A stretch of DNA of 6,011 nt from JBGTKH01 sp041744735 (lineage in GTDB: Bacteria > Planctomycetota > Planctomycetia > Pirellulales > Pirellulaceae), in the NCBI GenBank assembly GCA_041744735.1, contig JBGTKH010000381.1:1-6011 (forward strand), in the 5' to 3' direction. Each line of letters starts with the position of its first letter. Positions within the stretch are counted from its first letter, which is position 1. This document shows positions 1 to 6,011 of this stretch, piece after piece. The position numbers and the translations under genes are program-made. Under the pieces are notes generated by a model that did not search any database, was not told where the DNA came from, and saw only the letters and a program-made list of their open reading frames with translations.

Positions 1-1
1 C

Positions 2-937
2 AATCGACTGCTGTTTGCAAGAGATGCGATCCGTGCGTTGAACGAGCTGCATCAGGAGGGTGCCCCGGATGAGCCGCTGGTGCATCGCAACCTCACACCG
101 CAAACAATCCTCGTTCGGCATGACAACTCGCCAATCTTCACAGGGTTTGACCGCACCAAAATTCCGTCCGACGTGAGTGTCGCTTCGAGCAGTATTCCTG
201 CCAGCCACTCTCCACAATCGATATCACCCGAAGTCCAGTTGCAGGGGCTGGCTGCTGCCGACCAGCGTTCGGACGTGTATTCGCTCTGCGCGTGCCTGAC
301 CGGTCTGTTCGCTGGGTTGAATGACGGCGTGAGTAGCGGAACGATCGAAATTCTCGCCGCAGGACAAGCGGAGGCACCCAAACAACGATGTACTCTTGCG
401 GAGCTTGATCGGTCACTGTCGGAATTGCTGGGCGACTCGGTTCCACTGCCGCCCGCGCCTCCGGCGCGTTTCTGGACGGAAGATCAGACGATCCGCTTTC
501 ACGGCGGTGACTACCGGATCGTCGTCTGCCTAGGTTCCGGTCGGGTTGGAACCACGTTCAAGGTCGTGGAGGTGGATCGATCGACGGGCGAAGAACTGGG
601 AACGTACGTCGCGAAGGTGGCCCACGAACCCGAAACGGGACAACGGGTGCTGAAAGCTTACGGTCTCGCGCGTTCCCACCTCGGTCGGCACGAATCGCTG
701 TCACCAATTCACGAGTTTGCGCGCCAGTGGCAGGAGAACGATTTTATCGCTTTGTTGGGCTGGATTGAGGGAACGCCGTTGAATGAGTTCACGGGTCTGT
801 TCCCACTTGTCGCGGAGGATCAGGATGAACCATCGGCCGAGATCGCTACTCGGCTATGTCGTCTAAGACTCGACGAATCGATCATTTATGTACTCAATGC
901 AATCGTTGAGTGTTTCCTGGGGAGTTTGCACGCGTAA
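2..937 (+). CDS. Tandem kinase-like protein, 5' partial, apparently truncated in its second kinase domain
   Basis: The frame is open from the left edge (nt 2) to TAA at 935-937, so the true start lies outside; the TTG at 38 is just an internal codon. The visible part begins in a kinase catalytic loop: HRNLTPQTIL (from nt 83) matches HRDLKPxNIL but has Asn for the catalytic Asp, and GFD (143-151) sits where DFG is expected. SPE (224-232) and SDVYSL follow, like the APE and DVxSxG motifs of the C-lobe. After a Pro-rich linker (VPLPPAPPA) a second N-lobe begins: glycine loop GSGRVG (533-550), then VAK with the presumed ATP-contacting Lys at 614-616, then WIEGTPL, which resembles a hinge region. 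The protein stops at FLGSLHA, about where the alphaE helix ends, so HRD/DFG of domain two are missing. What I see is one degenerate domain and one half domain. I infer a pseudokinase/regulatory protein whose 3' end has been lost; a decayed gene is equally possible. The full protein may be much larger, with other domains upstream. It is convergent with the ABC operon. Confidence 0.72.
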   Translation, partial: NRLLFARDAIRALNELHQEGAPDEPLVHRNLTPQTILVRHDNSPIFTGFDRTKIPSDVSVASSSIPASHSPQSISPEVQLQGLAAADQRSDVYSLCACLTGLFAGLNDGVSSGTIEILAAGQAEAPKQRCTLAELDRSLSELLGDSVPLPPAPPARFWTEDQTIRFHGGDYRIVVCLGSGRVGTTFKVVEVDRSTGEELGTYVAKVAHEPETGQRVLKAYGLARSHLGRHESLSPIHEFARQWQENDFIALLGWIEGTPLNEFTGLFPLVAEDQDEPSAEIATRLCRLRLDESIIYVLNAIVECFLGSLHA

Positions 938-1000
938 TGCGGCGATCAGGAACAAGACGGCGAGCACGAATACGAGGAGTTTGCACATGGACTTGAACAT
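863..1000 (-). CDS. Possible small single-TM protein, 45 aa, last in the ABC operon
   Basis: This short minus-strand frame begins with ATG at 1000-998, 37 nt after the stop of the SUMF1 lipoprotein gene, and ends at TAG 865-863. A second in-frame ATG lies at 988-986. An in-frame TGA a few codons upstream fixes the longest possible start. The product begins MFKSMCKLLVFVLAVLF: a basic N-terminus and about 16-18 hydrophobic residues, then a polar tail (TPQETLNDCIEYINDRF). That is the layout of a small membrane protein, or an uncleaved signal anchor. No lipobox or clear signal peptidase site is seen. Position and strand suit a final operon member, but there is no convincing Shine-Dalgarno. Its last 75 nt are antisense to the 3' end of the kinase frame in codon register, so the polar tail could be a mirror of a hydrophobic helix on the other strand. 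I do not recognise a family. Only one of the two overlapping reading frames needs to be real here. Confidence 0.42.
   Translation of the reverse strand: MFKSMCKLLVFVLAVLFLIAALRVQTPQETLNDCIEYINDRFVES
921..986. repeat. 11-bp direct repeat pair at the convergent gene junction
   Basis: GGAGTTTGCAC occurs at 921-931 and again at 976-986, 55 bp apart. The pair brackets the kinase stop codon and lies inside the small minus-strand ORF. It may mark a small deletion or rearrangement, or be coincidence; an 11-mer repeated at this distance is uncommon but not remarkable in 6 kb. Confidence 0.4.
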
Positions 1001-1037
1001 TGTTATCGCTCACGAAAAACAGGGAAGTCGCCGACGA

Positions 1038-1937
1038 TTAGGGAATTGATTCCTCACGAAGAACGCGAAATCCGATGGATGACACGGCTTCGTTCATGGG
1101 TTGCCACGCCCGATGGGCACAGCGGCAATCGAGATAGTTCGTGGAACTGAACGCGCCGCCGCGTATTGGACGGTGCAACGGGCTGGGCGCGTCGTCGAGT
1201 TCAACGGCATCGCGAGGAAGGTCACACCATTCCCAAACGTTTCCATGCATGTCGTAAAGCCCCAATGCGTTTGGCTCGAAGCTGGCAACGCCTTTCGGGG
1301 CAATCGAATTGACGTTGAAACTTGCCATTGCGCCGCGCTCAAGCCGACCTGGGTCGCCAACACCGAATGAGGCAACTGCTTCATCGAGGGTGGTGCGTCC
1401 GGTCCAAACCCCGAACATGCGCTCGGTTCCGGCTCGGCAAGCGTATTCCCATTCGGCCTCGGTCGGCAATCGATACGTCAGCCCATATTTGATGGTTAAT
1501 AGATTGCAAAAATTCACGGCTTCGTACCACGTGACGCCGGTTATCGGCAGGCCGTTTTCACTTGCAGAAATTGAGCGGCCAGGTTCCACGATCGTCCAAT
1601 ACTGCTCCTGAGTGACTTCCGTTGCGGAAATCGCAAACGACGGCAGAACAACTTCACACGGATTCTCCGCAGCACTTTTGCGGCCCGGCTCGTCGGGTGG
1701 TGAACCAATGACGCAGCGGCCGCCGTGAATCAGCACAAACTGGATCCCCGAAGGATCGGGCATCCGGTCCGTGCTTTCACGCGCCCCGTCGGACCAAGGT
1801 CGAGCGTGGCTTCCACTCGGCGATGGATATTCACGTGCAGAATACGACGTGTCGGTTGTATTCGTCGAGCAGCCGGTTACAGCAGCAAGCACCAGAACCG
1901 CGAGGCTGCCGGATGCGGTTCTCCACGTTACGGCCAT
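1038..1937 (-). CDS. SUMF1/FGE-sulfatase-domain lipoprotein
   Basis: The 299-residue product is predicted to be exported and lipid-anchored. ATG at 1937 is preferred: GGGAG lies 8 nt upstream, and the start gives a lipoprotein signal (Arg6, hydrophobic SLAVLVLAAV, lipobox VTGC with Cys23). The open frame runs up to 2114 but would overlap the previous gene. A Ser/Thr/Pro-rich linker (about 24-62) leads to a complete SUMF1/FGE-sulfatase domain (about 64-296). Its hallmarks are ATEVTQEQYW (105-114), ITGVTWYEAVNFCN (132-145), YRLPTEAEWEYACRAG (155-170), GLYDMHGNVWEWC (226-238), RGGAF (259-263) and terminal GFR (289-291). True formylglycine-generating enzymes use a Cys pair after GGS. Here the stretch reads GGAFSSTNYLDCRCAHR, and the catalytic positions appear to be Ser and Tyr, so oxidase activity is unlikely. 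I infer a binding or structural role beside the ABC transporter. The substrate or ligand is unknown. Confidence 0.9.
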   Translation of the reverse strand: MAVTWRTASGSLAVLVLAAVTGCSTNTTDTSYSAREYPSPSGSHARPWSDGARESTDRMPDPSGIQFVLIHGGRCVIGSPPDEPGRKSAAENPCEVVLPSFAISATEVTQEQYWTIVEPGRSISASENGLPITGVTWYEAVNFCNLLTIKYGLTYRLPTEAEWEYACRAGTERMFGVWTGRTTLDEAVASFGVGDPGRLERGAMASFNVNSIAPKGVASFEPNALGLYDMHGNVWEWCDLPRDAVELDDAPSPLHRPIRGGAFSSTNYLDCRCAHRAWQPMNEAVSSIGFRVLREESIP

Positions 1938-1945
1938 TGCGTCAA

Positions 1946-1950
1946 CTCCC
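1946..1950 (-). promoter_or_regulatory. Ribosome binding site that decides the lipoprotein start
   Basis: GGGAG on the minus strand, 8 nt before ATG 1937. It supports the 299-residue form with an intact lipoprotein signal over the longer open frame starting at 2114. Confidence 0.65.
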
Positions 1951-1984
1951 GTGGCAAGTCGTAAGAAGGCTCGACGGTCCACGA

Positions 1985-3355
1985 CTACGAACCGTCCTTG
2001 ACGATTGGCGTCTGCATTCCCAGCAATTCCATTGGCAACGGGACAACGATTCTGAATCCCACGGTTTCGTGGCCGTTGTCGCCCGGCTTGTACCGACGCG
2101 TCGCCGCTTCGCAATTTGCTGGCGGATCCCGGAAGTTGCCGCCTCGCACAACACGAAGTTCCCCTTCGACGGCCGCCGCACCGGCGCTCGCATCGTAAAC
2201 GCGATGCGGCGATTCATCGGCTGCGAGTTTAGCCACGACCTTTTGATAAGCCTCAGGATCCCAGACGTCCTGGCACCATTCCTGAACGTTGCCCGACATA
2301 TCCATGGCTCCACACCAACTTGTATCCTTCGGGCTGCCGCCGACCGGCGACGGCGCGGACGAATGGTCGCGGTTGTTGAAATCCGAACCGTCCAATCGCG
2401 CAAACGGCAAGCTTGCCGGACCACGCGCGGCATATTCCCACTCAACTTCGGTCGGCAATCGAACCGGGACGCCGGTTCCCGCCTCCAGCCATCGACAGAA
2501 CGCCATCGCATCGTTACACGTGACGCCAGAGACCGGCCGTTGCTCGGCGGATTCCTCGGTGGTCACAGGCATTTCTCTGTCAGGCCGAGTCGGATCGGTG
2601 CCCGTTGCCTTGTCAGCCCGGCTGGGTCGAAAAAAGCTGAAGTCCGCTGCGGTAATTTCATGCACGCCGATGAAGTACCCGGTTTCGACGCGGACTTTGT
2701 GCTGTGGTACGCTCCAGTCATGGTGCATCCCGCCCGATTGCAGATTGGCCAGCCGGCGCTCGTCATCCGTTCGCCCCATTTCGAAGATTCCCGGTGGCAC
2801 ATACGCCAGCACGATTCGACTTGGATGCTCACGCGGGCCAATTTTCAGTTCGAGGCGGCCTTTGGCCATAGCCAGCGTCAGTACGCGGCGAATTTCCTCT
2901 TGTCGTTCCGCGTTCTCGTGTTCCTTTTTTAGATTCTCCAATTCAGTTTTGAGCCGCTCGATCATCTGGAGCATCGCGTCAATTCGCCGTCCTGGGTTGT
3001 CGTCATCCGCCGCTGGAATCTTTTTCATTGCTGCCGGTTGCACCAGGAACATGTCCGCTTTCGCGTCCAGACGATCAGCGCGGCCGTGGCTCGGTGGAAC
3101 CGAGTTTGGTTCCGCGGAAATCTGCCAATCTGTTGGGAATCGGTTTTCCGTGTCAGAGCCCCGCGGCCGATCTTCGCTGAAGCTTTCTTTGGACGGCCGT
3201 CCCGCGCGCACGTCGAAGTCGGGCCGGGAGACACTTCGGGCCAGCATGATGCCGAAGACCAGCATCAGGCCGCCCAGAATAACGCCAGCGATCAACATCT
3301 CGGCGTGGCCCAGAGCGTCTGGGCGATCGTCTTGGTTCTGCCTTGATTCGTTCAT
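1985..3355 (-). CDS. Membrane-anchored coiled-coil protein with C-terminal SUMF1/FGE-like domain
   Basis: The product has 456 residues from ATG 3355. A short polar N-terminus is followed by one TM helix (about 19-39, AEMLIAGVILGGLMLVFGIMLA). A charged, Pro-rich, probably disordered stretch runs to about 120. A heptad-like coiled coil follows (about 124-158, with IERLKTELENLKKEHENAER). The SUMF1/FGE-sulfatase domain spans about 180-438: VPPGIFEMG (186-194), SGVTCNDAMAFCRWL (276-290), VRLPTEVEWEYAAR (298-311), MDMSGNVQEWC (351-361), RGGNF (404-408) and GFR (433-435). After RGG the sequence is NFRDPPANCEAATRR: the second FGE active-site Cys seems kept (Cys415), but the first is replaced by Asp410, so formylglycine-generating activity is doubtful. 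By charge the domain should face the periplasm. An alternative ATG at 3388 overlaps the permease stop as ATGA and would add 11 residues. The gene lies between the permease and a second SUMF1 gene, so it is a likely partner of the transporter. Confidence 0.9.
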   Translation of the reverse strand: MNESRQNQDDRPDALGHAEMLIAGVILGGLMLVFGIMLARSVSRPDFDVRAGRPSKESFSEDRPRGSDTENRFPTDWQISAEPNSVPPSHGRADRLDAKADMFLVQPAAMKKIPAADDDNPGRRIDAMLQMIERLKTELENLKKEHENAERQEEIRRVLTLAMAKGRLELKIGPREHPSRIVLAYVPPGIFEMGRTDDERRLANLQSGGMHHDWSVPQHKVRVETGYFIGVHEITAADFSFFRPSRADKATGTDPTRPDREMPVTTEESAEQRPVSGVTCNDAMAFCRWLEAGTGVPVRLPTEVEWEYAARGPASLPFARLDGSDFNNRDHSSAPSPVGGSPKDTSWCGAMDMSGNVQEWCQDVWDPEAYQKVVAKLAADESPHRVYDASAGAAAVEGELRVVRGGNFRDPPANCEAATRRYKPGDNGHETVGFRIVVPLPMELLGMQTPIVKDGS

Positions 3356-3360
3356 GTTTT

Positions 3361-3366
3361 CACCTT
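3361..3366 (-). promoter_or_regulatory. Ribosome binding site favouring the 3355 start
   Basis: AAGGTG on the minus strand, 5 nt before ATG 3355. The rival ATG at 3388 has no comparable purine-rich site, although it forms an ATGA overlap with the permease stop codon and could be used by translational coupling. Confidence 0.55.
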
Positions 3367-3384
3367 GTATCGCGAAATGAATGT

Positions 3385-5463
3385 TCATTGAAGTTTGCCG
3401 CTCATAATGGCGTCCACCGGATCGAGCCGGTTCGCCGCGTGCCACGCATGGAAGATGACGCCAAATACACAGCACGTCAGGGCGCCCAACAACACGATTC
3501 CCAAGTCAATTGGTTCCAGGCGACATTCCGCCTTCGACACCGCCGGGATCAAATTCGCAAGAGCGACGCCGACGCCGGCCCCGACCAGCCATCCTGTCAC
3601 GCCGACAATCAACGCCCGGACAAAAACGAAGCAGAACACGCCCGTGGGCGGCATCCCCATGATCCGCATGATGCCGATGCTCCCGTGTTTGCGTCGCGTA
3701 CCTTCCATGAATACGACCGATACCGTGATCGCGCCGAAACTGAAGACAACGGCCTGAAGCACCCAGACAAGCAAGTCCAACGTTCCCGCGTAGCCCTGCA
3801 TCTCACGCACGCGCGTCTTTGACGAAACAGTGCTATAGCCAATTTCGCGCAACGCTTCGTCCAGCACCGGCACGTCGTCGAGTGTTGCGGCGTAAATGCG
3901 CGCTTCGTAGTAGCGGTTGGGAATAGGTGCTGGAACAAACTGGTTGAGTTGCGCGTCGTAAGCGAGATTTCCTTGTTCAAACTGCCGCAGGTACGCAACC
4001 AAATCTGCGGGCACGATCGCCAGTGGAATGTCCCGTCGCGACAGGTACTGTTCATCTAGTTGCACAAGCAGTTGCCGGACCTGACAACGATTCCATCCAT
4101 CCACCATCCGCTGCGCCGTCGCGTCCGCATCAACTGCCCGCAACGCCAACGCCTCAAGCAGAATCCGGATCAACTCGGCGAGCTTCTCCACACCGGCATC
4201 GCCCCAACCCAAGGCAATTGGCTGCGTCAGATTGAAATCGTCCGGCAAGGACGTAACGTCTAGCGTCGCATCGACGCCAACCGGCAACTCCAAAGTAACC
4301 CGCTGCCGTTTGGCGCCGGCGTCCGGCGTAAGTTCCTCTTGCGGCCTTGACGGATACGGCAGCAATACGCGCATCACTCCTTCACCTGGCTCCAATCGAC
4401 CACGCGTGTCGATGAAATGGCCGCGAAGCCATCGAAGCGAACCAGTTACGCCAATGACGTCGTGCGGTTGACCGTTGATGTTCAGCGGCATGGGCCGAGA
4501 CCAAGGATAGAAAATGTCGTCGGCGTTGGTGATCGGCTCCAATTCCGCGGGCTCCAAATCCAAGCCGATTTTCAGTTTGTCGCTGCCTCGGTCCGCGGTG
4601 ACCCAGTAGATGTTCAGCGCGTTCGGCTTAAGGAGACCGTAAAGGGTTCTCCACTCGCCAGTTTCTGCCACTTCCACGTCTTCGACCGGTTGGGCTCGTA
4701 GGCCGCGGAGATGTAGACGCTGAAGATCCAGTTCGTCGTACGGCAACTTGCAGAACGCGAGATATCCCTCATGCAACGCCTTCGGCGGATCACGTCGTCC
4801 TGGCCAGCCGAGTTCCGGCACGGATCGGCCCTGATTGAAATCTTCAATCCAGTCTAAGAGTTGCCGGTCGAGATAAGCGATTGAAACGTTTTCACTGCCG
4901 GTGTCGAGCACGCCCTTAACGGCCACATCAATCGTCTGCTTGACATTTCCGGATTCTTCCAGACGACTAACTTCTAGCACCACGACGCTTCCGCGTTCGC
5001 GACCCTTCAGCCCCAACTTCCGCGCGATGCTATTCGACAGGACAATTCCTTGACCTTTGTCGTCGCCCAACACATCCAGCTTGTAGAATTCCAGAAACGG
5101 GTCGCCCCGCTTCGTGCATTGCAACGTGACACTGTCCACGCGCGCGCCACCCCGAGTGTACAGCGTTGCAATTTTCGTAATTCCAGGAATCACCAGCGAG
5201 GCGCCGGGCAGCGACTTTTCCAAGTCGGCTTCTTTCTTCTCGTCCAGAGCGAGATCGGCACTGGTGGCCCATACTTTCACTTCTCGCGCGGTGGGGCTTT
5301 TCGAAATGTCGGCACGCAGCCGCTCCACCAGTCCTCGCTTGAGTCCAATCAGAAGCAAAATCGACAGGCAAATACCCGATACGATCACGGCGTTGGACGC
5401 CAACGTCCCCCGCGATCCAAACGTGTCTCGCCAGGCGGTTGCGATGTAATAGCGCAGTTTCAT
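3385..5463 (-). CDS. ABC transporter permease, FtsX/MacB-like, with enlarged extracytoplasmic region
   Basis: The product has 692 residues and the architecture of a MacB/LolC/FtsX-family permease. The N-terminus MKLRYYIATAWRDTF leads into TM1 (about 21-41, rich in Ile/Leu). A very long extracytoplasmic region follows (about 45-558). Three TM helices close the protein: about 563-586, 606-635 and 652-674. The cytoplasmic loop after TM2 (EGTRRKHGSIGIMRIMGMPP, 587-606) matches the family's RRxEIGIMRAxGxxxxxI signature, which contacts the ATPase. Residues 139-210 (IVLSNSIARKLGL onward) resemble the MacB periplasmic core; about 210-515 looks like extra sequence I do not recognise. The ATG at 5463 is chosen because AGGAGA lies 7 nt upstream and because it overlaps the ATPase stop as ATGA; the frame stays open to 5529 without a better start. 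The protein would work as a homodimer, or with another permease, with the ATPase next door. The cargo cannot be read from sequence. Confidence 0.93.
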   Translation of the reverse strand: MKLRYYIATAWRDTFGSRGTLASNAVIVSGICLSILLLIGLKRGLVERLRADISKSPTAREVKVWATSADLALDEKKEADLEKSLPGASLVIPGITKIATLYTRGGARVDSVTLQCTKRGDPFLEFYKLDVLGDDKGQGIVLSNSIARKLGLKGRERGSVVVLEVSRLEESGNVKQTIDVAVKGVLDTGSENVSIAYLDRQLLDWIEDFNQGRSVPELGWPGRRDPPKALHEGYLAFCKLPYDELDLQRLHLRGLRAQPVEDVEVAETGEWRTLYGLLKPNALNIYWVTADRGSDKLKIGLDLEPAELEPITNADDIFYPWSRPMPLNINGQPHDVIGVTGSLRWLRGHFIDTRGRLEPGEGVMRVLLPYPSRPQEELTPDAGAKRQRVTLELPVGVDATLDVTSLPDDFNLTQPIALGWGDAGVEKLAELIRILLEALALRAVDADATAQRMVDGWNRCQVRQLLVQLDEQYLSRRDIPLAIVPADLVAYLRQFEQGNLAYDAQLNQFVPAPIPNRYYEARIYAATLDDVPVLDEALREIGYSTVSSKTRVREMQGYAGTLDLLVWVLQAVVFSFGAITVSVVFMEGTRRKHGSIGIMRIMGMPPTGVFCFVFVRALIVGVTGWLVGAGVGVALANLIPAVSKAECRLEPIDLGIVLLGALTCCVFGVIFHAWHAANRLDPVDAIMSGKLQ

Positions 5464-6011
5464 TGGATGATCTCCTGTTTGCTGAAAGGTTGGACGGTGG
5501 AATAAATCGGAGTGTCGAGCGGTTGCCACAGCGCGTCCGTCTCAACCCAGGTCGTCCCTCCATTCTGCCCGTTGGATCCGGTGAGTTTGCGCTCGAACCG
5601 CGCGATCGTACCCCAGCCGTCGTGCGCCCGCCTGGCAAACGGAACCGCTCCGTCCCATTGGCCAATCGGGGCGTGCATACGCACGATGAACTCGCTATAC
5701 TCCCGCGCGATTTCCTCGTCGTGCGTGATCATGATGATTGTGGACTCCTCGTCATCGGCCGATCGTGCGACCAGGTCGAGCGCGTGGCGCGCGTTCTGCG
5801 GATCGAGGTTGCTCGTCGGCTCGTCGATGAACGCGATCGGCGGCTGGTGGACGACGGCGCGGGCCAGCGCCACGCGCTGGTATTGGCCGCCGGAAAGCTC
5901 GCACGCGCGGCGGCTCTGCAGCGACTTTCGCTCGTCTTGCAAAAGATGGTCCAAGACCACCTCCACACGTTCGGCGATCCGGTCACTATCCCAGCCGTTC
6001 AGATAGAGCGG
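5460..6011 (-). CDS. ABC transporter ATP-binding protein, MacB/LolD-like, N-terminus outside window
   Basis: The frame is open through the right edge, so the Walker A and Q-loop lie outside; 183 residues are visible. The ABC signature is ELSGGQYQRVALARA (LSGGQ at 5897-5883). Walker B is IAFIDEP, with the catalytic Glu at the expected place (5837-5817). The D-loop is SNLDP, and the switch His is in MITHDEE (His at 5723-5721). All visible catalytic motifs are intact. Spacing and wording match the MacB/LolD/FtsE subfamily (GGQxQRVAIARA, DEPTSNLD). About 86 residues follow the switch His, roughly 50 more than is usual in LolD-type subunits. This tail is Gly/Asn/Trp-rich (GSNGQNGGTTW) and not one I recognise. 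TGA 5462-5460 overlaps the permease ATG by ATGA, so the two subunits are translationally coupled and should be made in matched amounts. Confidence 0.95.
   Translation of the reverse strand, partial: PLYLNGWDSDRIAERVEVVLDHLLQDERKSLQSRRACELSGGQYQRVALARAVVHQPPIAFIDEPTSNLDPQNARHALDLVARSADDEESTIIMITHDEEIAREYSEFIVRMHAPIGQWDGAVPFARRAHDGWGTIARFERKLTGSNGQNGGTTWVETDALWQPLDTPIYSTVQPFSKQEIIQ
5471..5476 (-). promoter_or_regulatory. Ribosome binding site for the permease gene
   Basis: AGGAGA on the minus strand, 7 nt before ATG 5463 and inside the last codons of the ATPase gene. It fixes the permease start and removes the 22-residue N-terminal extension allowed by the open frame. Confidence 0.75.

Noticed and set aside
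1041..1052. Inverted repeat GGAAT-TG-ATTCC as a terminator for the operon or kinase gene
   Set aside because: A 5-bp stem with a 2-nt loop and no U-tract on either strand is too weak. It also lies within the end of the lipoprotein coding sequence.
1938..2114. N-terminal extension of the lipoprotein gene up to 2114
   Set aside because: It would overlap the conserved C-terminus of the preceding SUMF1 protein by 130 nt and would bury the lipoprotein signal. ATG 1937 with GGGAG explains both.
1040..2130. Possible variable regions of a diversity-generating retroelement at the ends of the SUMF1 genes
   Set aside because: C-type-lectin-fold domains ending in GFR are typical DGR targets, but no reverse transcriptase, template repeat or near-identical second copy of either gene end is in the window. 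The two gene ends do not resemble each other at DNA level. Flanking sequence would be needed to revive this.
1823..2932. Long plus-strand open frame of 369 codons
   Set aside because: It is antisense to the two SUMF1 genes, whose domains are unmistakable. The product is rich in Arg, His and Pro without domain motifs, as expected of a shadow frame in GC-rich DNA.
2289..3380. Long plus-strand open frame of 363 codons
   Set aside because: Antisense to the coiled-coil SUMF1 gene. The Ser/Arg-rich composition mirrors real codons on the other strand, and there is no recognisable domain or ribosome binding site.

Overview
This roughly 57-60% GC window looks like chromosomal DNA from a Planctomycetes-type bacterium (Pirellulales-like is my best guess). 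That is inferred from style, not from a marker gene: protein kinase-like modules on large polypeptides, paired SUMF1/FGE-sulfatase-fold proteins, and a MacB/FtsX-type ABC transporter whose permease has an unusually large extracytoplasmic region. No rRNA, tRNA, transposase, integrase, reverse transcriptase or CRISPR array is visible.

Layout. Positions 2-937 (+) hold the end of a gene that enters from the left. It encodes a degenerate kinase-like module (HRN instead of HRD, GFD where DFG is expected). A second kinase N-lobe with an intact glycine loop and VAK lysine follows, and it stops just before its catalytic loop. From 6011 down to about 863 every recognisable gene is on the minus strand and they read as one operon, in transcription order: ABC ATPase (6011-5460, N-terminus outside the window), FtsX/MacB-like permease (5463-3385), membrane-anchored coiled-coil protein with a SUMF1 domain (3355-1985), SUMF1-domain lipoprotein (1937-1038), and possibly a 45-residue single-TM small protein (1000-863). 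The ATPase and permease overlap by ATGA. The permease and the first SUMF1 gene also touch at an ATGA, although a better Shine-Dalgarno supports a start 33 nt further on. Other spacings are 47 and 37 nt.

How the genes may work together. The ATPase and permease form a MacB/LolCDE/FtsEX-class machine. In that class ATP hydrolysis in the cytoplasm moves extracytoplasmic domains. The two proteins encoded directly downstream are both predicted to sit on the outer face of a membrane: one through an N-terminal TM helix and coiled coil, the other through a lipid anchor. Both end in an FGE-like domain that lacks the catalytic cysteine pair of true formylglycine-generating enzymes, so they look like binding or structural modules rather than sulfatase activators. 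The reading I favour is an ABC machine coupled to two dedicated SUMF1-fold surface partners. The kinase gene is convergent with this operon and its 3' end overlaps the small ORF. This junction is the least settled part of the window and may be a rearrangement breakpoint.
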